Counted from the stretch's first letter, positions 54,974 through 63,429 are shown. The stretch is 64,000 bases of DNA from Egbenema bharatensis (GCF_048077055.1 NZ_CP182236.1:2666001-2730000), one strand, 5' to 3'. The notes: generated from the sequence alone by a model not told the origin. A program made the numbers and translations.

Positions 54974-55294
54974 ATGCTAATTTCTGATCTAGATCAGTTA
55001 GAAATTCTTTCTGAATCTCATTCTGTTGCAGGTGGCATGTCCCCTCGATCGCTTTCATTGAGGTTAGCCGATCGACGGATTGCTCTCAATCTCAATCAGC
55101 AGCAGCTACTTAACGAAACTTTGGCGAGTGGGGTGCCCATCACCTCTGCTTTTACAGAGGATGAAATCTCTGGTTTGTTAACCGCCAGCTATGCCGAAGA
55201 GAATGGTCAAACTTCTAGAAGGGTGTCCTTAACGGGAGCAACGGATACGAGTCAGTTTAACTTCGTATTCACTAGCCTTAGCAGCCTGATGTAA
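54974..55294 (+). CDS. GG-leader precursor peptide 2
   Basis: 106 residues. CAGGAGAAAATCAAC ends at the ATG, a good ribosome site. The leader has LISDLDQLEIL and SVAGG ending at residue 21. The 85-residue core, beginning MSPRSLSLRLADRRIALNL, is not Ala/Ser repetitive. It has a helical Gln/Leu part (NLNQQQLLNETL), then TASYAEENGQTSRR and a C-terminus FNFVFTSLSSLM. No Cys. It is unlike the other cores and may have a different target or role. It is in the same direction and probably the same transcript as its neighbours. Confidence 0.8.
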   Translation: MLISDLDQLEILSESHSVAGGMSPRSLSLRLADRRIALNLNQQQLLNETLASGVPITSAFTEDEISGLLTASYAEENGQTSRRVSLTGATDTSQFNFVFTSLSSLM

Positions 55295-55465
55295 AAATGG
55301 TTAGCTTTTCCGAACCAAAAGACAAAATTCGATCGATTTCTCGCCATATTGGCAGCATTTATTCCCTTGTTGCAGTTATCTTAACTACAGCGGAATCGGT
55401 GTAAAAGCAAGGAAAAGCTTTTCCATTTTATTCTGAAATAATCCGAATTAAGCGGAGAGAAATTA

Positions 55466-55714
55466 ATGAGAATCAGTGATTTAGAACATCTAAGTTCAGT
55501 GAAACAATCTGAATGGATCGAAGGTGGTGCATTTGCATATGCATCCTCAAGTTCAACAGCAACCATAGGATACGCTAGTTCTGAATTTGAAGCCCTTGCA
55601 TCGGGCAGATCCTTCACCAGCACCTCCGTTAATGCTAGCGTGCGTGTCTTTTCCAGACCCACCCGTTCCCACAGTTCGTCTTCAACCTCGACCTCTGCAT
55701 ATGCACGAGATTGA
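55466..55714 (+). CDS. GG-leader precursor peptide 3
   Basis: 82 residues. The ribosome site is GGAGAG before ATG. The leader is MRISDLEHLSSVKQSEWIEG plus Gly21. The 61-residue core is Ser/Ala/Thr-rich with regular aromatic residues (AFAYASSSSTATIGYASSEF) and has a Ser run near the end (SHSSSSTSTSAYARD). It contains no Cys. Its leader and the start of its core (GGAFAYA) closely resemble peptide 4 (GGASTYA), suggesting recent duplication of these two. Confidence 0.8.
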   Translation: MRISDLEHLSSVKQSEWIEGGAFAYASSSSTATIGYASSEFEALASGRSFTSTSVNASVRVFSRPTRSHSSSSTSTSAYARD

Positions 55715-55791
55715 ATATTGAGTTAATGGCTCGAATCAGGATTGCTTAAACTGACCATCATCAATTGACAACTCGTTAGCAGGGAATAGTA

Positions 55792-56097
55792 ATGTTAGTT
55801 ACTGACCTCGAATATTTCCAGGTTGTACGCCAATCAAACTGCATTGAAGGCGGTGCTTCTACCTACGCCGAAGCAGATGCAGTTGCTTCTCATGGATTTG
55901 CAGCAGCAGATGCTCGTGCAGCGGCTGAAGGCGATCGTACAAGGGTAAGAACAAAGTCTTCAGCTAAAGTTTCATCATACAGAGTCATAGACTATAGCCT
56001 TGCCCGATCTAGTTCTGTAGCAACTGCCAGGACAGGGCAAACGTATTCCTTTTCTGTAGATTATGCAGTGGATTTTGACGTTTCTCGTAATTATTGA
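55792..56097 (+). CDS. GG-leader precursor peptide 4
   Basis: 101 residues from ATG at 55792, with AGGGA about 7 bases upstream. The leader is MLVTDLEYFQVVRQSNCIEG plus Gly21 and includes one Cys just before the cut site. The 80-residue core begins ASTYAEADAVASHGFAAADA, is Ala/Asp-rich and then basic (RTRVRTKSSAKVSSYR), and ends with alternating aromatic and acidic residues (YSFSVDYAVDFDVSRNY). It is the last of a four-gene run of precursors before the terminator at 56185. Confidence 0.8.
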   Translation: MLVTDLEYFQVVRQSNCIEGGASTYAEADAVASHGFAAADARAAAEGDRTRVRTKSSAKVSSYRVIDYSLARSSSVATARTGQTYSFSVDYAVDFDVSRNY

Positions 56098-56184
56098 ACC
56101 CTCAGAATTCCGAGAACCGATGAAGCGATCGGGTCTTTAGGGACTGCGATCAAGTGACATCTTAACCTTTTCACCTGCAACAGG

Positions 56185-56213
56185 GCTGTAGTGTTAACGC
56201 TACAGCTTTTTTG
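56185..56213 (+). terminator. Intrinsic terminator after peptide 4
   Basis: GCTGTAG (56185-56191) pairs with CTACAGC (56200-56206), extended by TG/CG inside, followed by TTTTTTG. Strong Rho-independent form, closing the peptide transcript. Confidence 0.85.
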
Positions 56214-56233
56214 TCTTTCAAACAGTTTTTCCC

Positions 56234-56263
56234 GTAGCGCAGGCATCTTGCCTGCCGGTGAAT
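56234..56263. repeat. Short dispersed palindromic repeat
   Basis: GTAGCGCAGGCATCTTGCCTGCCGGTGAAT, with a near-palindromic GCAGGCA-TCT-TGCCTGC. It matches 1719-1742 and, inverted, 61499-61530. Confidence 0.7.
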
Positions 56264-56504
56264 GTTTTCTCATACAGATACAAAACTGGATTGGACATAT
56301 TCCAGCTCAATCGATCAGTAAATGCCATACTTTTGAAAATCCATACAAGCTTTTTATCAACTGATTTTCAGCGATCGAATTCAGTGTTTAACCAGAACAA
56401 TATTAGTAAAACTGCCAGAATGGCAACACCATATTTTTAGATAGTTTATCTTATAGATAACAGGAAAATACCTGTTGCTGAAACCAAACTTTGGAGAAGG
56501 TTCA

Positions 56505-56792
56505 ATGATTATTTCTGATCTGTCTTACTTGAATGAAGTTGAAGAGAATATTTCCGGTGGACGTGGTCGCGGTGCTGACTTTGATTTCAAAAAGCGGCTT
56601 GATGTTGAAGTAGATGTCGATGTCAAGCAACGAATTGATGCGAAAGGTGCTTTCAACGAACTGACTTTCGATCTGCTTGCGGACGGTAAGTATGGCTCTG
56701 GAACTGAAGTTGTAGTTGAGCAAGCTGCTGTGTCTGACCGTTATGGTTCTCTCTCGTACCAGGGTGGAACCGTTCTAAGCTACGCCAACTAA
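56505..56792 (+). CDS. GG-leader precursor peptide 5
   Basis: 95 residues from ATG at 56505, after TTTGGAGAAGGTTCA. The leader is the shortest, IISDLSYLNEVEENISGG, ending at residue 19. The 76-residue core starts RGRGADFDFKKRLDVEV, alternates charged and beta-branched residues (DVEVDVDVKQRIDAKG), and ends SYQGGTVLSYAN, so it looks beta-rich rather than Ala/Ser-repetitive. It has no Cys. It stands in its own unit between two terminators. The change in core type again fits a common export signal with varied cargo. Confidence 0.8.
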   Translation: MIISDLSYLNEVEENISGGRGRGADFDFKKRLDVEVDVDVKQRIDAKGAFNELTFDLLADGKYGSGTEVVVEQAAVSDRYGSLSYQGGTVLSYAN

Positions 56793-56832
56793 GCTCTGAA
56801 TCACGCAAGCTGATTAAGCAAGCTAGTATTAG

Positions 56833-56870
56833 ATTAGCCACAGGTCAAAATAACCTGTGGCTAATTTCTT
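56833..56870 (+). terminator. Intrinsic terminator after peptide 5
   Basis: Thirteen-base-pair perfect stem ATTAGCCACAGGT / ACCTGTGGCTAAT (56833-56845 and 56853-56865) with a 7-base loop, then TTCTTATT. Ends the single-gene unit. Confidence 0.85.
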
Positions 56871-56916
56871 ATTCAGTAAAAGTCAGTTAACTCAGATCTT
56901 TCACCGGATTATCTCA

Positions 56917-57047
56917 CCCACCCTGCAATGAATTGCGGGCTAATGACTCAAACCCATTGAAATGGGTTGAAAGCCTTCTTTGTTAGGAGTTTTAGTCCGT
57001 TTAAACGGACTTCAGCGATTAGCCGCGAATTCATTCGAGGGCGGGGA
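56917..57047. repeat. MITE-like element with inner palindromes
   Basis: Ends are inverted: CTGCAATGAATTGCGGGCTA at the left and TAGCCGCGAATTCATTCGAG at the right. Inside are AACCCATTGAAATGGGTT and AGTCCGTTTAAACGGACT, both palindromic. It resembles a repeat I know from other cyanobacterial genomes. The length is about 130 bases. Confidence 0.75.
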
Positions 57048-57529
57048 ACTGGGAAAGCTACAGAATGTGAGTTAAGAAACTTTCTGATGCTGCTATTTAA
57101 AAGTAGAAATTTTGTTGATAAATTAACGATTTAAGGTTTAAATCTCAGACAAATTCTGGTAAAATAACGGCATTAACATACTGGTTGTCCTAGTAAAACT
57201 AACGAGCGTTCACTATCGTCAGTATGAAATCTTTAGCCTTAGAGCTTAAAAATCCTGATCGACTGTTAAACCTTTTTTTGAGTTGGGTTTTGTGTACGTT
57301 TCCATAGTATTTTTACAGCATTCTGTAAGCTGAATGGTACTGAATCAAGCTGGGTAAAGTAACCTAACCTGCGGGAAATAAAAACTTTCATTGATTTGCA
57401 GTTGCTTGCGTTAGTGCCACTCGCCTTTGAGCTTTATTGTCAACTCCCTTTATTCTTTAGACGTGAGAACTTAATCTATAAATATATGAGTCAAAGAACG
57501 AAGCTGAGAGATTTTAAGAGTTAGGGCTG
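57048..57529. other. AT-rich upstream region of the isomerase gene
   Basis: Nothing coding is seen in about 480 bases. It should carry the promoter of the PpiC-type gene. Confidence 0.4.
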
Positions 57530-58282
57530 ATGACGTGTTCAAAGACAATGGTTAATTTCGCAAATTTACCAATTTCACCTGAACGAATTGTTGACTTCTT
57601 GAAGCAGGAAGTTCAGGTCAGGGAGATTTCCCAAAGGATTATATGGCAACAAATTATTTCCGAAGCTGCCCAGGAGCATAATATCGTTGTGTCCTCAGAT
57701 GAGATTCAAGCCGATGCCGATCGTCAGCGTTACAAGATGCAGTTGGAAAGTGCTGCTGCTACTTTTGCCTGGTTAGAAGATCAGTTGATTACTCCAGAAG
57801 AATGGGAGTCCGGCATCCATCAAAGGTTACTGGCACAAAAGTTATCAGAAACTCTATTTGCAGGTGAAGTAGAACAATACTTTGCTGAACATCGATTGGA
57901 TTTTGAGCAGGTTTCGCTATATCGAATTACCGTTCCTTACGAGCAACTCTCTCAGGAGTTATTTTATCAAATCGAAGAAAACGAAATCAGCTTTTATGAA
58001 GCAGCGCACTTATACGACATTGATGAGCAACGTCGATTGCAGTGTGGCTATGAAGGACGTTTCTATCGTTGGGGCTTGAAGCCCGAACTGGCCGCAGCGA
58101 TTTTTGGAAGTGGATTGGGGACGCTGATTGGGCCCATGAAAAATGAACATGGATATGACCTGTTTCTAGTTGAAGAATTTATCTCAGCAGAATTAACTCC
58201 TGCGGTTCGACAGGAAATTATCGATCGTCTCTTCAAAGAGTGGCTTTCCCGTGAATTGAATTATTTCATTCATAACCAGTAA
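57530..58282 (+). CDS. PpiC/SurA-type peptidyl-prolyl isomerase
   Basis: 250 residues from ATG at 57530; a second ATG six codons in is possible. The N-terminal 110 form a SurA-like helical chaperone domain (IVSSDEIQADADRQRYKMQL-type linker, QLITPEEWESGIHQRLLAQK). Then comes a parvulin fold (about 125-220): YRITVPYEQLSQELFYQIEE, FYEAAHLYDIDEQRRLQCG, GLGTLIGPMKNEHGYDLFLVEE. There is no signal peptide, so it acts in the cytoplasm. Placed just after the export cluster, it probably holds or isomerises precursors before the exporter takes them; this is inference from position. Confidence 0.85.
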   Translation: MTCSKTMVNFANLPISPERIVDFLKQEVQVREISQRIIWQQIISEAAQEHNIVVSSDEIQADADRQRYKMQLESAAATFAWLEDQLITPEEWESGIHQRLLAQKLSETLFAGEVEQYFAEHRLDFEQVSLYRITVPYEQLSQELFYQIEENEISFYEAAHLYDIDEQRRLQCGYEGRFYRWGLKPELAAAIFGSGLGTLIGPMKNEHGYDLFLVEEFISAELTPAVRQEIIDRLFKEWLSRELNYFIHNQ

Positions 58283-58360
58283 TATTTGCCCAACAGCCAA
58301 GTTCAAACCCCCTAAAGGCATTTTTATCAAACAGAATTTCTGAATCTGAAGTAGAAAACG

Positions 58361-58585
58361 ATGTTTCGTAAAAAAGTGATTCAAAAAGAGATTCGATCGC
58401 CTGATGGCAAAACAATCGCCCATGCCAAAAGCATTATCATCACCTCAGACGATCACCCCAACTCAGATTCCCAAGACGACTCCAGCAGCAGTGCCTACCA
58501 AACCGTAACGGTTCACGTTTCCACCAGCAGTTCCCACAGCAGTAGTCATTCTACCTCCAGCAGTTCCACTACAAGTTCTCATTAA
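58361..58585 (+). CDS. Small Ser-rich protein beside the export cluster
   Basis: 74 residues. The first 31 (MFRKKVIQKEIRSPDGKTIA, then KSIIITSDD) look like a structured basic segment. The rest is acidic and then a Ser/His/Thr tail (SSHSSSHSTSSSSTTSSH). No GG leader is present, so it is not an obvious substrate. The gene follows the isomerase by 78 bases in the same direction. Function unknown. A dispersed repeat starting two bases after its stop may form its terminator. Confidence 0.65.
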   Translation: MFRKKVIQKEIRSPDGKTIAHAKSIIITSDDHPNSDSQDDSSSSAYQTVTVHVSTSSSHSSSHSTSSSSTTSSH

Positions 58586-58586
58586 A

Positions 58587-58622
58587 CTCTTGTGGGATGG
58601 GCATCTTGCCCGTCCAGTCCAC
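58587..58622. repeat. Copy of the GGCAAGATGCC dispersed repeat (inverted)
   Basis: Reads CTCTTGTGGGATGGGCATCT then TGCCCGTCCAGTCC. The palindrome GATGGGCA-TCT-TGCCCGTC could act as a hairpin terminator for the small Ser-rich gene. Confidence 0.7.
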
Positions 58623-58776
58623 CCAATCTATGTGGCGACATACAGGATATGCCTGATCAATCCCAGTGTATCCAGATCCTTCTTTACCTAAACGTTAAGA
58701 AACCTATCCTCACGATCAGGATTGCGTAAGCTAGAAAGTAGAGCTTGCTACAAATTTTGCTCAACCTAGCCACGCC

Positions 58777-59583
58777 ATGATGTACCGACACACCCCCCAG
58801 GGACTTGTATGTATTACCCAACCCGCCCATGCCTGGGTTTCCGGTCAGCTTGCCCGATCCTGGGGAAACGATCGCTTTGGCACGTTTGCACCCTGGGAAG
58901 CGGTTTGCCTGGGAGCAGAGCAGCACGACATTGGCTGGCTTCAGTGGGAAGCGATGCCTACCTTCAATCCTGAAACGGGACACCCCCACAGCTTTATAGA
59001 AATGGAAACCGAATCCCATATTGCCCTGTGGTCGTCCGCCAGCCGTTTAGCGATGCCCTATGGTCGGTATGTGTCTCTTCTGGTGTCCTTACACGGGACG
59101 AGCCTATATGAACACCATACCCGCTGGCAGCAATCCCCCAAACTACGGCCGATCGTGCAGCGATTCCTCCAGCAGGAGCGCGATTTCCAAACTGAATTAA
59201 TTGCTACATTACAAAAAGATACATATTATCAAAACTATGCAAATCCTGAAACGATCGCCCTTAACCAAAAGTTGGTCGCCATTTGGGATAGCTTTTCACT
59301 CCTGCTCTGCATGGGATTAAATCAGCCTAAAACGATCGAGCAGGTTCCTACATTCACGAGTGAAACTGATCTCACATTAACCCCCATCCATACTGATATC
59401 CATACTGGCGCAACTCAAATTACTGTTGATCCCTGGTGTTTTCAAACCGAGCAGGTTCAGTTGGCGATCGAAGGACGACTACTCCAGGAAATGGCTAAGG
59501 ATGAGCAGTCCATGCGACATCAGCTTAAAACAGCCCCTTGGACGACCATTAGCATCAAACTGGAGCCAAAGCCATCCCGTTGA
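58777..59583 (+). CDS. DUF3891-family protein
   Basis: 268 residues. The first 160 match DUF3891: GLVCITQPAHAWVSGQLARSWGN, then GAEQHDIGWLQWE with a His-Asp pair, and VSLLVSLHGTSLYEHH with more His. The His and Asp residues are placed as in HD-type metal-binding folds, so a hydrolase is possible, but no activity is known to me. Cytoplasmic. The gene next downstream, the GH13 enzyme, is 164 bases away. Confidence 0.8.
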   Translation: MMYRHTPQGLVCITQPAHAWVSGQLARSWGNDRFGTFAPWEAVCLGAEQHDIGWLQWEAMPTFNPETGHPHSFIEMETESHIALWSSASRLAMPYGRYVSLLVSLHGTSLYEHHTRWQQSPKLRPIVQRFLQQERDFQTELIATLQKDTYYQNYANPETIALNQKLVAIWDSFSLLLCMGLNQPKTIEQVPTFTSETDLTLTPIHTDIHTGATQITVDPWCFQTEQVQLAIEGRLLQEMAKDEQSMRHQLKTAPWTTISIKLEPKPSR

Positions 59584-59747
59584 GCGGGACTGCTCTACTC
59601 AGTGATCCGCCTAAAGAGTGAGTCTATCTACCACCATTGGATAGACGCAGAAATAACCGTATCGTGGCAAGGTTTGGATGAGGGTAACCCATCTATACTC
59701 GATCGCCCCCTCCTGCGCCATGCTGATAACGGTTAGAGGCAATATTC

Positions 59748-61367
59748 ATGCGAGAACTTTGGTATAAAAACGCTGTATTTTATTCCCTGGATGTGGAAAC
59801 GTTTATGGATTCCAACGGGGATGGAATCGGAGATTTCCGGGGGTTAACCCACTGTCTAGATTATTTAACTGCGCTAGGAGTTAACTGCCTCTGGCTGTTG
59901 CCATTTTACCCATCGCCCAACCGGGATAATGGATATGATGTGATGGATTACTACAACGTTGATCCGCGTCTGGGAACGCTGGGTGATTTTGTGGAATTCA
60001 TGCATGCCGCCCATGAACGCGGGATTCGGGTTTTAATCGACTTAGTGGTCAACCATACCTCCGAGCAGCATCCCTGGTTTCAGGAAGCGCGATCGAATAA
60101 GGATTCTAAGTACAGAGATTATTATATTTGGGCTGACGAAGCTCCTCCAGATGAAGAGGTCAAAACTATCTTTCCCGATGTGGAAAGTAATATGTGGCAC
60201 TATGACGAAAAGGCGGGAGCATATTACCTGCATCGGTTTTATCGGGAACAGCCGGACTTGAATTCTGCGAATCCAGAAGTCCGCGAAGAAATCCTCAAAA
60301 TCATGGGTTTCTGGCTGGAATTGGGGGTTTCTGGATTTCGGATTGATGCAGCTCCCTATTTGCTAGAGCCGATCGGCGTAGATGCCGATCTGGAGGAGTT
60401 GAAGCATTTTATGACCGAGATGCAGGAATTTATGGCTTCTCGTCGGACGGATGCAGTCCTGTTGGCTGAAGCGAATGTCTCTGCGGATGAGCTTTCACCC
60501 TATTTTGGGAATGGCGATCGAATGCATTTGCTGTTCAACTTTTTATTGAACCAGTACAAGTTTATCGCCTTTGCCCGACAGGATCAGGAACCATTACTGG
60601 AAGTTCTTAAACTCTTACCAGAGATTCCCTACAACTGTCAGTGGCTCAACTTTGTGCGCCATCATGATGAACTCACCTTGGATTGTATTGAAGATGAGCA
60701 ACGGGAAGAAATTTTCCGGGCATTTGCACCTGAGGAGAATATGCAAATCTATGGGCGTGGGGTACGAAGACGGTTGCCCCCAATGGTAGGCGGCGATCGT
60801 CGGCAGCTCGAAATGATTTACAGTCTCTCCTTTTGCCTACCGGGTGCGCCCCTGTTGCGATACGGTGAGGAAATTGGCATGGGAGATGATTTATCCCTGG
60901 AGGGAAGAGACAGCGTTCGGACTCCGATGCAGTGGTCAGATTCTCCCAATGGCGGCTTCTCCTCGGCTCCAGCAGAGAAGCTACCTCATCCGGTGATTGA
61001 TGATGATAAGTATGGTTATCACAAGATAAACGTGACTGTTCAGCAACGCGACCCCAACTCGCTCCTGAACTGGATGGAACGTCTGATTCGTACCCGTCGC
61101 CAATGTCCAGAGTTAGGGGCTGGTCAATATACAGTCCTCCAAACCGATGAACCCGCTGTATTTGCCCATCGCTTTGACTGGGGCGATCGAGCTGTCCTGC
61201 TCATGCACAATTTAGCTAACAAACCCTGCTCCGTCACACTCAAATCGGAAACCAATGAACATCTAACCGATCTATTCAGCGATCGTTCCTACGAACCGAT
61301 TAATGGTCACACCAAAACAATCCCCCTGGAAGCGTTCGGTTATCGCTGGTTCCGCGTTAATCAGTAG
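59748..61367 (+). CDS. Trehalose-synthase-like GH13 glycoside hydrolase
   Basis: 539 residues. TIM-barrel motifs of family GH13: VLIDLVVNHT, GFRIDAAPYL with nucleophile Asp200, LLAEANV with acid/base Glu241, and NFVRHHDEL with Asp307. ETFMDSNGDGIGDFRGL and LLPFYPSPNRDNGYDV are shared with trehalose synthases (TreS), which interconvert maltose and trehalose. The C-terminal beta domain is short and no kinase domain is fused. Lacking a full signature comparison, alpha-glucosidase or sucrose-type activity remains possible. A luciferase-like oxidoreductase is encoded next, a pairing I have seen in other bacteria. Confidence 0.88.
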   Translation: MRELWYKNAVFYSLDVETFMDSNGDGIGDFRGLTHCLDYLTALGVNCLWLLPFYPSPNRDNGYDVMDYYNVDPRLGTLGDFVEFMHAAHERGIRVLIDLVVNHTSEQHPWFQEARSNKDSKYRDYYIWADEAPPDEEVKTIFPDVESNMWHYDEKAGAYYLHRFYREQPDLNSANPEVREEILKIMGFWLELGVSGFRIDAAPYLLEPIGVDADLEELKHFMTEMQEFMASRRTDAVLLAEANVSADELSPYFGNGDRMHLLFNFLLNQYKFIAFARQDQEPLLEVLKLLPEIPYNCQWLNFVRHHDELTLDCIEDEQREEIFRAFAPEENMQIYGRGVRRRLPPMVGGDRRQLEMIYSLSFCLPGAPLLRYGEEIGMGDDLSLEGRDSVRTPMQWSDSPNGGFSSAPAEKLPHPVIDDDKYGYHKINVTVQQRDPNSLLNWMERLIRTRRQCPELGAGQYTVLQTDEPAVFAHRFDWGDRAVLLMHNLANKPCSVTLKSETNEHLTDLFSDRSYEPINGHTKTIPLEAFGYRWFRVNQ

Positions 61368-61369
61368 TG

Positions 61370-61612
61370 GACTGGGTAGACAAGATGCCGACCCCTCAAG
61401 AGTTCCTTCTGTCTGGGCAGGCAAGATGTCTACTCCTCAAGCAGCAAGGTAACCCGCTCCCTCGGATGTATCCCACTTTTGCATTTGGATGACGAATCGT
61501 TCACTGGCAGGCAAGATGCCTGCGCTACGGAAATCGAACTCTTTGCATCAATGGGATGCTCCCTCACCTTCCGATCCCCCACTCCCTACTCCCTATTCCC
61601 CACTCCCGACCT
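61370..61612. repeat. Cluster of dispersed repeats between GH13 and oxidoreductase genes
   Basis: GACTGGGTAGACAAGATGCC (61370), CTGGGCAGGCAAGATGTCTA (61410) and CACTGGCAGGCAAGATGCCT (61501) are three copies of the GGCAAGATGCC family. Bases 61575-61608 hold a heptamer tandem repeat, CCCACTCCCTACTCCCTATT and on. Confidence 0.65.
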
Positions 61613-62614
61613 ATGGTAAAGATTGGCTACCACTCCTCCCACGAACAATTCAAGCCCAGCGAACTGCTCAAGTACGTCCAACTCGCAGAACGGGCTGGAT
61701 TCACCCATGCCCTTTCCTCCGATCACTTTCATCCCTGGAGTGAAACGCAGGCTCAAAGCGGGTTTTCCTGGGCCTGGCTCGGTGCAGCAATGCAGGCGAC
61801 TCCTTCCCTGTCTTACCGAATTGTCTGTGCCCCCGGTCAACGCTATCATCCGGCGATCGTGGCTCAGGCTGCGGCAACGCTGGCGGAAATGTTTCCCGAT
61901 CGGTTTTGGATCACTGTAGGCAGTGGGCAGGCACTGAATGAAGCCATTACAGGCGACAAGTGGCCCCACAAAGCCGATCGCAATGCTCGTTTGAAGGAAT
62001 GTGTTGATGTGATGCGGGCCCTCTGGCGAGGAGAAACCGTCACCCATCACGGATTAGTGCGGGTGGAAGATGCAACCCTCTATACGCGCCCCCCAAAAGC
62101 TCCCCTAATCATTGGAGCGGCCATTACCGCCAAGACGGCTGAATGGTTGGGTGGATGGGCAGATGGACTGATTACGACTTCACGTCCCCCAGAGGCTCTC
62201 AAAGAAGTGGTAGATGCCTTCCGACGGGGTGGCGGTGAAGGGAAACCAATGCTCCTGAAGGTGCAGCTCTCCTACGATCGGACAGATGATCTGGCGCGTC
62301 AAGGGGCCCATGAGCAGTGGCGCACGAATGTCTTTGAAAGTCATTTGTTGTCCGACCTCCGTACGCCTCAGCAGTTCGATACGGCAGCGCAATATGTTAT
62401 GCCTGACCAGTTGGATCAACATATCCGAATTTCCTCGAATGTGCAGCAGCATATTGAATGGCTACAAAAGGACATTGAACTGGGGTTTGATGAATTGCTC
62501 CTGCATAACGTTAACCGCGAACAGGAACAGTTCATTGAAACCTTTGGCGAGAAGGTAATTCCTGTACTGGCAGAGAAACAGCCCGCGCTCTCAGCTTTCT
62601 CAGCAAACCGATAA
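61613..62614 (+). CDS. Luciferase-like flavin-dependent oxidoreductase, non-F420 type
   Basis: 333 residues from ATG at 61613; the frame is open upstream through a tandem repeat. It begins MVKIGYHSSHEQFKPSELLK and has the bacterial-luciferase fold: SSDHFHPWSE, GAAMQATPSLSYRIVCAPGQRYHPAIVAQAAATL, FWITVGSGQALNE, and VDVMRALWRGETVTHHG. This matches the class described as probable non-F420 flavinoid oxidoreductases, close to TIGR03885. It likely uses FMN. Substrate unknown. The adjacent GH13 gene suggests a link to sugar metabolism, by position only. Confidence 0.88.
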   Translation: MVKIGYHSSHEQFKPSELLKYVQLAERAGFTHALSSDHFHPWSETQAQSGFSWAWLGAAMQATPSLSYRIVCAPGQRYHPAIVAQAAATLAEMFPDRFWITVGSGQALNEAITGDKWPHKADRNARLKECVDVMRALWRGETVTHHGLVRVEDATLYTRPPKAPLIIGAAITAKTAEWLGGWADGLITTSRPPEALKEVVDAFRRGGGEGKPMLLKVQLSYDRTDDLARQGAHEQWRTNVFESHLLSDLRTPQQFDTAAQYVMPDQLDQHIRISSNVQQHIEWLQKDIELGFDELLLHNVNREQEQFIETFGEKVIPVLAEKQPALSAFSANR

Positions 62615-62744
62615 TCTATTCTCAGTTTTTAGTCAGGAAGCGTTCAGGCGATCGTTGCATCCTGGTAAGTATCGAAGGAAATGAATCAAACCCACTCAAA
62701 ATCTGATTCATCACCGAGTATACCCATTCAAGGAGCAACAAACC

Positions 62745-63098
62745 ATGCAAGGCACACTGTACCGTTTGGCTGTCGTCACGTTATCTGCCTTACCGATTCT
62801 AACCCTCACGACTCCGGCTCTAGCTTTGAACGAGCGATTTCAAGAGTCCCGTGATGGCATTATCAATAAGTTGAACGATCGATTTGAGGAAGCCCACAAG
62901 GAAAATCTGAATTCCCTTAGCCCCCGTTTTCAGGAGTCCCGTGATCAACGCCTGAACGCTCTGAATCCTCGATTCCAGGAATCCCGCGACCAAAGATTAA
63001 ATGCGCTTAGCCCTCGGTTCCAGGATGCCAGAGAGGAACGGCTGAATGCCCTGACTCCGCAATTTGAAGATGCTTTCCGCCGTAATCTCAATAGCTAG
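62745..63098 (+). CDS. Secreted protein of six 15-residue repeats
   Basis: 117 residues with AAGGAG 9 bases before the ATG. A signal peptide (AVVTLSALPILTLTTPALA) ends near residue 27 (ALA before LN). The mature 90 residues are six copies of a 15-residue unit with consensus xxRFQESRDxxLNAL: NERFQESRDGIINKL, NDRFEEAHKENLNSL, SPRFQESRDQRLNAL, NPRFQESRDQRLNAL, SPRFQDAREERLNAL, TPQFEDAFRRNLNS. Each unit would form an amphipathic helix. Function unknown; a periplasmic binding or structural role is possible. The gene is probably monocistronic. Confidence 0.85.
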   Translation: MQGTLYRLAVVTLSALPILTLTTPALALNERFQESRDGIINKLNDRFEEAHKENLNSLSPRFQESRDQRLNALNPRFQESRDQRLNALSPRFQDAREERLNALTPQFEDAFRRNLNS

Positions 63099-63429
63099 AT
63101 GAAGCCTGGATAGCTCAGTGCTGCAAGCTGAGTCAGTGCTAAAAATGATCTCTGGGCAGACGAACCCAGCTTCCAGGAACCAGACGTGGCTTCACTTCTC
63201 AAACTTAAATAACTGGAACATAATCACTCGCACCCACTGCCCCGATATGAAACACGATCGGGGTGGTTTGCGATCATTTTTTAGGGAACCTCGATTAATT
63301 CATTTTGAGGTAAGATTGGGTCTCAAATGAGACAAAGAACAACGTTGTGCTGATAGTCATGCAATCAATTCTTCATTCCATGCAGCCAACAGAACACTCC
63401 AATGCACCCCTACGCTTCAATTTTCTGCC
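63099..63429. other. Intergenic region and transposon right end
   Basis: CCCCGAT/ATCGGGG forms a stem (63240-63263) followed by TGGTTTG, a weak terminator-like hairpin. The right border of the IS lies before 63430; the region from TTTTTTAGGGAACCTCGATT (about 63275) may be its terminal repeat, but the partner end is outside the window. Confidence 0.4.

Noticed and set aside
56917..57047. Possible CRISPR repeat array
   Set aside because: The palindromes are different from one another and there are no regularly spaced spacers; inverted ends show a MITE-like element.
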